NCBI GenBank assembly: GCA_026874595.1
Contig: CM049320.1
Coordinates: 43,472,714-43,536,713, forward strand
DNA from: Sipunculus nudus
Lineage: Eukaryota; Annelida; Sipuncula; Golfingiida; Sipunculidae
DNA: 64,000 nucleotides
Direction of reading: 5' to 3'
The position numbers were made by a program, and so were the translations under genes. Positions 37,960-48,102 of the stretch are shown here, piece after piece (the stretch's first letter is position 1; each line of letters opens with the position of its first letter). Under the pieces are notes generated by a model that did no database searches, had not been told where the DNA came from, and saw only the letters and a program-made list of their open reading frames with translations.

Positions 37960-38688
37960 CTTACAGAAAGCTGGAGGATTTCCACCTGACCATGAGGGGT
38001 TCTGTATTACAAAAAGCAGGTGGAAAATGTCTACCTGACCATGACTGGTTCTGTATAACAAAAAGTAGATGAAACATGTCTACCTGACTGTGACTGGTTC
38101 TGTATAACAGAAAGCAAATGGAACATGCCTACCTGACTGTCACTGGTTCTGTGTAACAGACAGTAGATGGAACGTGTCTACCGACCATGACAGGTTCTGT
38201 ATAACAGAAAGCATATGGAACATGTCCACCTGACTGTGACTGGTTCTGTATAACAGAAAGCAGATGGAAAATGTCTACCTGACTGTGACTGGTTCTGTAT
38301 TACAGAAAGCAGATTGAACATGACTACCTGACCATGACTGGTTCTGTATAACAGAAAGCATATGGAACATGTCTACCTGACTGTGACTGGTTCTGTATAA
38401 CAGAAAGCAGATGGAACATGTCTACCTGACTGTGACTGGTTCTGTATAACAGAAAGCAGATGGAACATGTCTACTTGACTGTGACTGGTTCTGTATAACA
38501 GAAAGCATATGGAACATGTCTACCTTACTGTGACTGGTTCTGTATAACAGAAAGCATATGGAACATGTCTACCTGACTGTGACTGGTTCTGTATAACAGA
38601 AAGCAGATGGAACATGTCTACCTGACTGTGACTGGTTCTGTATAACAGAAAGCATATGGAACATGTCTACCTGACTGTGACTGGTTCC
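37960..38688 (+). repeat. 49-bp minisatellite abutting exon 9
   Basis: About 15 units of cagatggaacatgtctacct + gactgtgactggttctgtataacagaaag. Each carries a branch-point-like ctgac and ends gtataacag, resembling a 3' splice site. The last unit stops 37 nt before exon 9; the true acceptor text is not itself part of the unit. Confidence 0.92.
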
Positions 38689-38725
38689 ATGGTCTTCTTC
38701 ACACTGTTGCTGTTATCGTTTACAG

Positions 38726-38861
38726 GACGGCCCCGGGTTACAATTTCTCCATCACCGAGGCTCCAGGTGGCCATTGGACAGAGAGTTTCATTTGAATGTA
38801 CAGCAGATGGAGTCCCAACACCAAGTGTGTACTGGGTTAGTCCACGACAGCCTACTGGAGT
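38726..38861 (+). CDS. HSPG2: Perlecan exon 9: first half of Ig domain 6
   Basis: Acceptor atcgtttacag, donor GTAAGA, phase 1 in and phase 2 out. Encodes RPRVTISPSPRLQVAIGQ, VSFECTADG (first Cys), PSVYWVSPRQPTGV (core Trp). A 49-bp minisatellite of about 15 units ends 37 nt before the exon. An open frame with an ATG at 38656 runs into this exon through the pyrimidine tract; that is treated as chance. Confidence 0.9.
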
Positions 38862-39311
38862 GTAAGAGTAATGTTATATACTACTTTATAATGTATCAAA
38901 ATGCATATACACAAAAAAGCAGTCAACTTGCATTAACTTATTTTACTTCTTAATTGCTGTTTTATAAAAAAAAATTAAGGTTTAAAAGATTAATTACTGA
39001 TTCTTTGTATGCTCGAGGCATCTTCTGCATTATGGCATGGTCCAGGCCTGTCAGCCACTGTAACTTTTCTCTCATATGTTTAAAACCTTAGATGTTTCAT
39101 CAGTTAGTATGGTGAAGGGATATGTTATCATTGGGGATAAGCATCACTTTTATCCAGTAATTTGGTCTACCCCTGAACACTTAAACAGTTAATGGATGTG
39201 AAGTAGTGTAGTTTTGTGATAAAAATTTGTTTCTATCCCTGCTTTTCACTTTTACACATGTGTACAGCATGCTTTAATACCATACACATCTTTGGTATGT
39301 GTCTGATGTAG
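38862..39311. other. Intron 9, unique
   Basis: No repeats or genes recognised. Confidence 0.6.
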
Positions 39312-39439
39312 CCGAGGACGAGGCACTCTAGGATCAGCGGTCTACAACATTGACTCGGTACAGGAGCAAGACGCGGGGGTTTACCTGTGTATCGCAGACA
39401 ATGGCATTGAGACAGTGGAAAAGAGAATGCAGCTCATAG
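39312..39439 (+). CDS. HSPG2: Perlecan exon 10: second half of Ig domain 6
   Basis: Acceptor tctgatgtag, donor TAG|GTGAGT, phase 2 in and phase 1 out. Encodes RGRGTLGSAVYNIDSVQEQD, then AGVYLCIADNGIETVEKRMQ (second Cys). The donor is the first of four identical GTGAGT sites spaced exactly 69 bp; use of any later one adds an in-frame TAA. Confidence 0.9.
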
Positions 39440-39715
39440 GTGAGTGGACTCTCACGTTTGTTAACTTAATCAAGGAGAATCAGTGGTAATGCTGCACAGC
39501 TTGTCTTAGTGAGTGGACTCTCACGTTTGTTAACTTAATCAAGGAGAACCAGTGGTAATGCTGCACGGCTTGTCTAGGTGAGTGGACTCTCACGTTTGTT
39601 AACTTAATCAAGGAGAATCAGTGGTAATGCAGCACGGCTTGTCTAGGTGAGTGGACTCTCACATTTGTTAACTTAATCAAGGAGAACCAGTGGTAATGCT
39701 GCACGACTTGTCTTA
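39440..39715 (+). repeat. 69-bp array of exon 10 donors
   Basis: Four copies beginning with GTGAGT at 39440, 39509, 39578 and 39647, spaced exactly 69 bp; the preceding tag/tta also matches the exon end. Copies are about 95% alike, so recent. Confidence 0.95.
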
Positions 39716-39908
39716 ATTTATATATTTCTATCCTTCAATCAAATTATTAACATAAATTCTGTATAAAGGTCTCTGATTAAATTTTAAAATAATCAGAATC
39801 AAATTTTTGTGCATATTTAAAGTTTGTTAGAAGCTTATTTGGCAAAAATAACTGTAACTAGATAACTGATCAGCAGGACAATACTGTGGTGAAGTTGTTG
39901 ATCTTATT

Positions 39909-40192
39909 TAGTGAATGTCTGTTTACATGCTTTATCTTGTGTGATAAATGTCTGTTTCAGTGCTTGATCCTATGTGGTGAATGTCTGTTTCAGTGCTTGA
40001 TCCTATGTCGTGAATGTCTTGTTTCAGTGCTTGATCTTGCATAGTGAATGTTTGTTTCAGTGCTTGATCTTGCATAGTGAATGTCTCTTTCAGTGCCAGA
40101 TCTTGCATAGTGAATGTCTGTTTCAGTGCCAGATCTTGCATAGTGAATGTCTGTTTCAGTGCTTGATCTTATGTAATGAATGTCTGTTTCAG
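39909..40192 (+). repeat. 33-bp array of exon 11 acceptors
   Basis: Eight copies of gtgaatgtctgtttcag + TGC; AG ends at 39960, 39993, 40027, 40060, 40093, 40126, 40159 and 40192. The last is the real acceptor. Every earlier one reads to a stop codon within a few codons. Confidence 0.95.
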
Positions 40193-40282
40193 TGCAGCGC
40201 CGTGTGGTGACTCCTCCAGTCACTCAGCAAAAGATCCCGGCTGTGGCAGGACAGATGGTAGAACTGCGTTGTCAGGCGTCAG
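40193..40282 (+). CDS. HSPG2: Perlecan exon 11: first third of Ig domain 7
   Basis: A 90-nt exon, phase 1 at both ends. Encodes VQRRVVTPPVTQQKIPAVAG and MVELRCQASG (first Cys), ending just after the B strand. Acceptor tgtctgtttcag is the last of eight copies spaced 33-34 bp. Donor G|GTCAGG is weak at +4 to +6. The break right after CxxxG matches exon 16. Confidence 0.88.
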
Positions 40283-40630
40283 GTCAGGATATTGTGTCTT
40301 AACATTAAACAGACCAGTATTCATCTTTTTCTTGCTTACATATTCAGGATATATATCAATTATTGGTTGTGCTGTTGTTCATTATGTTCTTTCTCTTTGT
40401 TGTGTTTCAAACCATCTTTTCATTTGTTAATTTACAAGTAACTATATGTCTGATATCATAATGACTGATACTAAATCCTTCAAATTTTGCTTAGACACAT
40501 CTCTGTGTAAACAGATCTGTATCTACTTTGATATTTTCTGTGAATATCAAAATGAAAGCAATTTAATGCATATTCCAGATCATTAGATCTAAGTTTTTAA
40601 AATAAGTTGCAGATTATAAATTTTGCATAG
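40283..40630. other. Intron 11, unique
   Basis: No repeats or genes recognised. Confidence 0.6.
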
Positions 40631-40807
40631 GTGGTGTACGTGTGGAGTGGACCAGAAAAGATGGCCGTCCCCTTCCAGCCAATCACCAAACCAGTGGGGG
40701 AATATTAAGAATCAATGACATTCAGCCAGACGATGCTGGCGAGTACATCTGTACAGTTAGCAGTCAGGGTGTCAGTCAGTCCGTCAGTGTGCTTGTGACT
40801 GTCAAGG
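40631..40807 (+). CDS. HSPG2: Perlecan exon 12: remainder of Ig domain 7
   Basis: Acceptor tttgcatag, donor G|GTAAGT, phase 1 at both ends, 58 full codons. Encodes GVRVEWTRKDGRPLPANHQ (core Trp), GILRINDIQPDDAGEYIC (second Cys) and a Ser/Val-rich closing strand QGVSQSVSVLVTVK. Confidence 0.93.
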
Positions 40808-41057
40808 GTAAGTAAACCACATCATCTAAGCTAGTCATGTACGTGAGAATCTGCCTCGTAGCTTCAAGTGTGAGCAGGAATAAGAAGACTGGTGTGAAAT
40901 TTAAAATAAATTTAAATTATTTAAGATTGACTAATGTTAAAATCACTGAGTTATACAACATTTAGTCCTGATTGACCATGCAGTGTTTCACCTGAGCATT
41001 GTTACCTCAGGTCATTTCATTACCATGAGATTTTATTTATTATTTTGTTTTTTGCAG

Positions 41058-41318
41058 TCCCACCCAGCATCAGCATCTCGCCCACAAGTCTGAGTGCGCG
41101 TGTGGGTGAGCGAGTCCAGCTGAGCTGCCGCGTTTCAGGCACAGAGCCGGTCAACAGAGAATGGACCAAAGTGGGCGGGGCACTACCTCCTGGTGCCAAG
41201 GAATATAATGGTGTCTTAACATTTGAAAGAGTTTCAGCCGCAGACTCCGGACGTTATCGATGTATTGCTATGAACGAGGCTGGCAGAGCTGAAGGTTACG
41301 CTGATCTTATTGTCAGAT
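41058..41318 (+). CDS. HSPG2: Perlecan exon 13: complete Ig domain 8
   Basis: The second one-exon Ig domain. Acceptor gttttttgcag, donor T|GTAAGT, phase 1 at both ends, 86 full codons. Landmarks are PPSISISPTSLSARVGERV, LSCRVSG, REWTKVGGALPPGAKEYNG, SAADSGRYRCIAMNEAG. The SNG/YNGVLxF core is characteristic of perlecan domain IV repeats. Confidence 0.94.
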
Positions 41319-41489
41319 GTAAGTGTCATTTTATATTTGCTGTCATGTCTTTTATTCTCTTTTGTGTAGTGCCCCTCAAGCCATGACTCATTCCTAATTT
41401 TGTATATAACCAAATGAGTTTTTGGTTTCATTTAATTTTAAACAAAATTTTCATGGAATTACAGATTAAGCTCTTTGGTTGAAGGTCTC

Positions 41490-41771
41490 TTTTTAGCTCA
41501 GCTGACTAAGAGTCATCTGAGCTATCATCCGTCTGTCTAGCTGTCTATCTGTCTGTCCATTAATAACTAGAATCTTCTAACTTGAATCCTGGGAGGTTCA
41601 TAAAAATCTCCTTGAAAACCTGAAATTACGTCTCTGTAACCCATATTCTCTGACCTTATATGCTTTGACTGAAATTGGATACCACCTACAAACTTTGGCA
41701 TTCAGATGATAAAATTTCTTTTGTAAATGTCTTCCTAGTCAGCTGAGCATCATGACCCTTGGTTACTTGTT
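41490..41771 (+). mobile_element. Family A element, compact 280-bp copy
   Basis: Both ends present in only 282 bp: tttttagctcagctgactaa (hairpin AGCTCAG...CTGAGCT) and agtcagctgagcatcatgac...tacttgtt. Tetranucleotide gtct/gtcc tract next to the 5' end. It shows the minimal mobile form of the family. Confidence 0.8.
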
Positions 41772-42278
41772 AAACCCACATATGTGTTTATACTAAAAGG
41801 TCTCTTTTTTTATACCCACATATCTGTTTTTATACCCACGGGACTGTGTAAATACTACAAGGTCTCTTTTATACCCATATGTCTGTGTTATCACCCACAG
41901 GTCTGTGTTTATACTAGGTCTGTATTATTAAGTTGAAAATCTGTCCGTCCGTCAGGTTTAAGTTTCCGAGTGATAACTTTCCTGAATATTATCTGATTTC
42001 ATTTTAATTTGGGTAAATGATTGCTCTCATGCATACCTTGGTTTGGATTTGTTTTGGAGTGTCTGTCTGAAAATTTAATATCACCAGCTCCAAAAAAAAA
42101 CAAAAATTTCCCTTTGGTTTCCAATTCACAACAAATATGACAAGTGGAGACATCTTCAGAAGGCAATGAAAACTAAATCACAAGCACTTTGACATGTGGA
42201 GACATCTTCAGGGGAAAATTTAAACAAAAACATATTGAGAAGGAAGCTGAAATAACAATTCCGAGACTGTTTGTTACC

Positions 42279-42967
42279 CACAGGTCTATGTTTATACTAG
42301 ATCTATTTTATACCCATATGTCTGGGTTATTATCCACAGGTCTATGTTTATACTAGATCTATTTTATACCCATATGTCTGGGTTATTATCCACAGGTCTG
42401 TGTTTATACTAGATCTATTTTATACCCATATGTCTGGGTTATTATCCACAGGTCTATGTTTATACTAGATCTATTTTATACCCATATGTCTGGGTTATTA
42501 TCCACAGGTCTGTGTTTATACTAGATCTATTTTATACCCATATGTCTGGGTTATTATCCACAGGTCTATGTTTATACTAGATCTATTTTATACCCATATG
42601 TCTGGGTTATTATCCACAGGTCTATGTTTATACTAGATCTATTTTATACCCATATGTCTGGGTTATTATCCACAGGTCTGTGTTTATACTAGATCTATTT
42701 TATACCCATATGTCTGGGTTATTATCCACTGGTCTGTGTTTATACTAGATCTATTTTATACCCATATGTCTGGGTTATTATCCACAGGTCTGTGTTTATA
42801 CTAGATCTATTTTATACCCATATGTCTGGGTTATTATCCACAGGTCTGTGTTTATACTAGATCTATTTTATACCCATATGTCTGGGATATTATCCACAGG
42901 TCTGTGTTTATACTAGATCTCTTTTATACCCATATGTCTGGGTTATTATCCACAGGTCTGTGTTTAT
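42279..42967. repeat. 56-bp homogeneous minisatellite in intron 13
   Basis: About 12 almost identical units (ggtctgtgtttatactagat + ctattttatacccatatgtctgggttattatccaca). Differences are mostly one a/g position. Decayed precursors at 41772-41930. Not next to an exon. Confidence 0.95.
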
Positions 42968-43044
42968 GCCTGGATGATTGTTCTGGACGAGTCTCATGAC
43001 TCATGAGCCATTTTCTGTTCCTGATGAACTGTGTGTTTTCTTCC

Positions 43045-44053
43045 TTTTTAGCCCTCAGCCCCAAGGCTGATGGGCTATTGTCGTCACCCAAGCTGTCCGT
43101 CCGTCCGTCCGGCGTCCGTTAACTTTTATCTTGTGAGCGGGATATCTTGAAAAGGATTCACCGTTAGAATTTTATTTCCTCGGTAAAGATGTATATCGAC
43201 AAAATCTCGGTCAAGTTCGAAGATGGGTGACCTTGACCTATTTTTCTACATTTTAGAGCTGATTATAGAAAAACACTTAGATGCTTATAACTCAGGAACC
43301 ATTTGGTGGATTTTCACAAAACTTACTATGATTATTAGGACTGATGGTCTGTACCCGCTTCACAAGTTTGGTGGCGCCACCTACAATTTCTGATTTTTAA
43401 TGAATTTTTATCGGATTTTTCAACTTTGGGCTTGTGAGCGGGATATCTCTAAAAGGATTCACCATAGGAATTTTATTTTTTCTGTAAAGATGTATATTGA
43501 CAAAATCTCGGTCAAGTTTGAAGATGGGTGACCTTGACCTATTTTTCTACGTTTTAGAGCTGATTATAGAAAAAACATTTAGAAGCTTATTTCTCAGGAA
43601 CCATTGGGTGGATTTTCACAATTTTTACTATGATCATAGGGACGGATGGTCTGTAACTGCTGCACAAGTTTGGGGCGCCACCTTCAATTTCTGATTTTTA
43701 ATGAATTTTTCTTTGATTTTTCAACTTTTGCCTTGTGAGCGGGATATCTCTAAAAGGATTTACAAGAGGAATTTTATTTCTTTGGTGAAGACGTATATCT
43801 ACAAAATCTCAGTCAAGTTCGAAGATGGGTGACCTTGACCTACTTTTCAAGGTCACAGAGCTTATCATAGAATAAAACTTAGAAGCTTATTTTTCAGGAA
43901 GCATTTGGTGGATTGTTATGAATCATGGTACATACCTCTGCATTTTAAATTTATAACTGAGACATGTACAGATATACATCCATGTGAGAACAGATATTTA
44001 GTACTTGTTACTGTTACCACCTCTAAACACTGTTGTTTTGGCTGAGGGCTTTT
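43045..44053 (+). mobile_element. Family E TIR/hairpin element
   Basis: Starts ttttagccctcagcc, inversely matched by ggctgaggg at 44040-44048. A 5' hairpin (AGCCCTCAGCC...GGCTGATGGGCT), a gtccgtccgtcc tract and three tandem 290-300-bp units (cttgtgagcgggatatctct) follow, one ending in ggtggcgccacct. Layout matches family A. No coding capacity. Confidence 0.75.
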
Positions 44054-44476
44054 GTCAGCTTCTGCTGATATTCTAGTTGTTTGAAGGATTGTTTAGTTGA
44101 AATCATTCTGAAAGTTTATCTTGAATCAAGAGCTGATATAAGTCTGTATGATATCAGCATTGCAGCATAACTGATAATGTACAGGTAATCTCCATAATAA
44201 TCCAGGCCATCATCTGACATCCCAGTGAATTAACATCCTGTTATATATTGTATTCTCAGAAACTATATTGCTATATCTGAGATGGTTGTTTTGTTTGTTG
44301 CCAACCTTGCTAAATTTAAGACAGCCCTAATACAAGAACACCATATATAAAAAAAGAAGTAAATAATAGATTAATACTGCATTTGTACAGCATATATGCT
44401 AAATTATTGACAACTGGAGACATTTGTGGTGTTGTCTTATTTGACATACAGTGTGTCATGGCTGATTTGTTGACAG

Positions 44477-44639
44477 CACCACCAACAGCGTCAATTGACA
44501 GGAGGGACGTGGTGCAGACAGAGGGCTCAACAGTTCAGTTTGTGTGTCGTGTGACTGGTTCTCAGCCGGTCAGTGTCAAGTGGAGCAAACAAGGAGGAGA
44601 CCTGCCTGATCAGCATCGTGTTCAAAATGGAGTCCTCAC
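44477..44639 (+). CDS. HSPG2: Perlecan exon 14: first half of Ig domain 9
   Basis: Acceptor tgttgacag, donor GTATGT, phase 1 in and phase 2 out. Encodes SPPTASIDRRDVVQTEGSTV, QFVCRVTG (first Cys), VKWSKQGGDLPDQHRVQNGV (core Trp). It lies 423 bp after repeat E. Confidence 0.92.
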
Positions 44640-45961
44640 GTATGTTATGTTTATTGTTGCCTCTGTATTTCTCATTCAGCTCACCTGAATTCAAGTTATA
44701 TGAGTTACAGAAATCAGTCTACCACATATCCCTTTTTTATGGCTGCACATCTCACCCTGAGTTTGCCATTTCCCTTTAAGCAGCTCCCACTATAAGGTCC
44801 AAATTCTCATATAACCTCTTTTTAAAATCGCAAAGCTAGGACTCTGTCTCTGGTCTTGGTCAAGCGAAAGTCAGCTGCAATGAGCACAGCCAGCAGCTTG
44901 TGTAAACCAAAAATTCACCACATATCTGCTTCAATAAGGAATAAATAAAAAGTGATGATTATATAGGTTGAAAATGTTAACAGGTGATTTATATTCAACA
45001 TTTAACACCCGAGACAGTGACAAAATATCTGTTTGTATAAAAAGAATTGTTTTGCCCAAGGGACCTTTCTTGGACACACTGGCATTTTTCAGGTATGGAA
45101 AAAATTGCCCGATGATTGTTTCATTTGTGTAGTAGTTAGGCTTAAAGCTTCTTGTATACTTCAAAACAGAACACGTCTTTGCATGTATGCACAAATTCAG
45201 GGCCAAAAGTATTAACTTTGAATTGAGATTCATATGTACATTCATTGAAACAAGAGAGCCTTATCCATCCACCAATCTCATCCATTTTAATCTAGTAATG
45301 AGTGCTGTTTGTGTTCACTTTTAAAATGTTAAAGTAACAGCTTGTATATATAAGTATTAAAATTTCATATTTCGAGTATTTAGACTATAAATTTTCATAT
45401 TTAGAGTATTTAGACTATAAATTTACAATTATTTACAGATTCTGTGGCTACAAAGACTATTCTCTCTATGGTATGCTTAATCTCCTGTTATCGGTCATGG
45501 GCTTGTCCCGGTATAAGTCTTCTTTTCAAAGTTCATTTCAGATACTCATTTCTGCCACTGTTTAAGGCCACATGTCCAGATTTTCATATTTAACTTTATT
45601 TTATAGCTGCATGGCAGGGATCTACAGTGCTCTCTCTCCCTAGTTTGGATGTTTTTCAGAGCATAATTTGTAATTTTACTAACAAAATTGTCTAATTTGA
45701 TATTCAGACAGATATTGAAGGAATCTATGTTATCAGAAACTTGACATCTTTTTTTTTCAAATATTGGGCCAAAAAATCATTTGTGATTAAAACTGGTTAT
45801 AACTATTCAGATTAAACATATTTGTAATGCCTTATTACAATGATCATGAAACAATATAGATCAAAGATCAGTGTAAAAGACAATACTCTGTTTGTAATAA
45901 CGATGATGATAGACTTCTTGTCAGACCATGAGTTTACTGTATTTGCTGTGTATATTTTTAG
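44640..45961. other. Intron 14, unique
   Basis: AT-rich. Only a short duplication of gagtatttagactataaatt (45374 and 45405) was noticed. Confidence 0.6.
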
Positions 45962-46059
45962 GATATACAACGTGGCCCCGGAGGATGAAGGGCGGTACAT
46001 CTGCACAGTAACCAATACTGCCGGGGGATCCCGGGACTATGCCTTCCTCAGAGTACAGC
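45962..46059 (+). CDS. HSPG2: Perlecan exon 15: second half of Ig domain 9
   Basis: Acceptor tatttttag, phase 2 in and phase 1 out. Encodes IYNVAPEDEGRYICTVTNTA (second Cys) and SRDYAFLRVQ. Donor C|GTACGT is the first unit boundary of a 65-bp array of about 20 copies that repeats the exon end (cagc) and the donor. The first site is selected because all later ones read into TAA. Confidence 0.9.
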
Positions 46060-47377
46060 GTACGTATTCAAGTTTACTTTTCTCAGTTATCCTGTGTGGT
46101 CTCCATGTAAAGTAATAGTACAGGGTACGTATTCAAGTTTACTTTTCTCAATTATCCTGTGTGGTCTCCATGTAAAGTATTGGTACAGCGTACGTATTCA
46201 AGTTTACTTTTCTCAATTATCCTGTGTAGTCTCCATGTAAAGTAATAGTACAGCGTTTGTATTCAAGTTTACTTTTCTCAATTATCCTGTGTAGTCTCCA
46301 TGTAAAGTAATAGTACAGCGTTCGTATTCAAGTTTACTTTTCTCAGTTATTTTGTGTGGTCTCCATGTAAAGTAATAGTACAGGGTACGTATTCAAGTTT
46401 ACTTTTCTCAATTATCCTGTGTGGTCTCCATGTAAAGTATTGGTACAGCGTACGTATTCAAGTTTACTTTTCTCAATTATCCTGTGTAGTCTCCATGTAA
46501 AGTAATAGTACAGCGTTCGTATACAAGTTTACTTTTCTCAATTATCCTGTGTGGTCTCCATGTAAAGTAATAGTACAGCGTACGTATTCAAGTTTACTTT
46601 TCTCAATTATCCTGTGTAGTCTCCATGAAAAGTAATAGTACAGGGTACGTATTCAAGTTTACTTTTCTGGATTATCCTGTGTGGTCTCCATGTAAAGTAT
46701 TGGTACAGCGTACGTATTCAAGTTTACTTTTCTCAATTATCCTGTGTAGTCTCCATGTAAAGTAATAGTACAGCGTTCGTATTCAAGTTTACTTTTCTCA
46801 ATTATCCTGTGTGGTCTCCATGTAAAGTAATAGTACAGCGTACGTATTCAAGTTTACTTTTCTCAATTATCCTGTGTAGTCTCCATGTAAAGTAATAGTA
46901 CAGCGTACATATTCAAGTTTACTTTTCTCAATTATCCTGTGTGGTCTCCATGTAAAGTAATAGTACAGCGTACGTATTCAAGTTTACTTTTCTCAATTAT
47001 CCTGTGTAGTCTCCATGAAAAGTAATAGTACAGGGTACGTATTCAAGTTTACTTTTCTGGATTATCCTGTGTGGTCTCCATGTAAAGTATTGGTACAGCG
47101 TACGTATTCAAGTTTACTTTTCTCAATTATCCTGTGTAGTCTCCATGTAAAGTAATAGTACAGCGTTCGTATTCAAGTTTACTTTTCTCAATTATCCTGT
47201 GTGGTCTCCATGTAAAGTAATAGTACAGCGTACGTATTCAAGTTTACTTTTCTCAATTATCCTGTGTAGTCTCCATGTAAAGTAATAGTACAGCGTACAT
47301 ATTCAAGTTTACTTTTCTCAATTATCCTGTGTAGTCTCCATGTAAAGTAATAGTACAGCGTACATATTCAAGTTTAC
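46056..47377 (+). repeat. 65-bp array of exon 15 donors
   Basis: About 20 copies of cagcgtacgtattcaagttt + 45 bp, starting with the exon 15 end and its donor GTACGT. A cagggtacgt variant recurs 260 or 390 bp apart (46121, 46381, 46641, 47031), showing higher-order amplification of 4- and 6-unit blocks. Confidence 0.96.
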
Positions 47378-47401
47378 TCTTTTCCATTTACCTGTACTGT
47401 C

Positions 47402-47600
47402 CAGGGTTGGGGCAATAACATGGTAATTGTGATTAATTACATTTACAATTAAATCAAAATTGTATGATAACAGCTACAATTGTGATTACATGAAATATCA
47501 GTATAATTGACCACAATTATGATTAATTTGACATGTAATCATGATTAAGTTTTTATAATTAAAAAATAACACAAAAAGTATTATATTCTTTATTTATATG
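47402..47600 (+). mobile_element. Possible hAT-type transposon end
   Basis: Begins CAGGGTTGGGGCAATAACAT followed by several aattgtgatta/taatcatgatta repeats, resembling hAT 5' ends with subterminal repeats. No matching CCCAACCCTG end was found, so truncated or misread. Confidence 0.4.
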
Positions 47601-48102
47601 TCAATTAAAGGGATATGTAGTTAAAGTAAATATCACCTGTGAGTTTATGAGAAGCAGCACCTGTGTGGAAGAAAGATTTTTCCTGCAACAATTACTGGTG
47701 CTGATACTCTTTATTAATATGTTACTTCAAAGGTAGGTTTATGAATGTATGCTAAAGTCAGTGAAATGTCTCATGTAAATGCTTACTTGATATGCTAGAT
47801 ACTTTTGATAAACATTGGTTTTTGAAACTGACATACATACATTCTCTGCATCTGAAATATGAAACTATGTTAGCAACTTAAAGAATCTTACAGAAAGAAG
47901 TCAATAGTTTTATTTATGACACTAAGATTTATTACCAGATTTTATGTATATCCTTAAATCAATATACCTTTTTTCAGTTAAATAGTACAGAGATACACTA
48001 TTGCTGTCCTGCTGTAACAGTCCAGTAAAAACAAGGATGGGACACTTTCCTATTCTGTGGGTGTCCATGTCATGATACCCATTGTTCAAGGTTCCTTTAA
48101 TT
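47601..48102. other. Intron 15 stretch
   Basis: No family or gene recognised. Confidence 0.5.

Noticed and set aside
38656-38725. Signal-peptide-like start (MEHVYL...MVFFTLLLLSFTG) reading into exon 9
   Set aside because: The hydrophobic stretch is the translated pyrimidine tract of the acceptor and the ATG is in minisatellite; no promoter evidence. An alternative first exon cannot be fully excluded.
44640-44696. Extension of exon 14 past 44639 (frame stays open for 19 codons)
   Set aside because: GTATGT donor fits and exon 15 restores the Ig domain in frame; the extension is hydrophobic and non-homologous.
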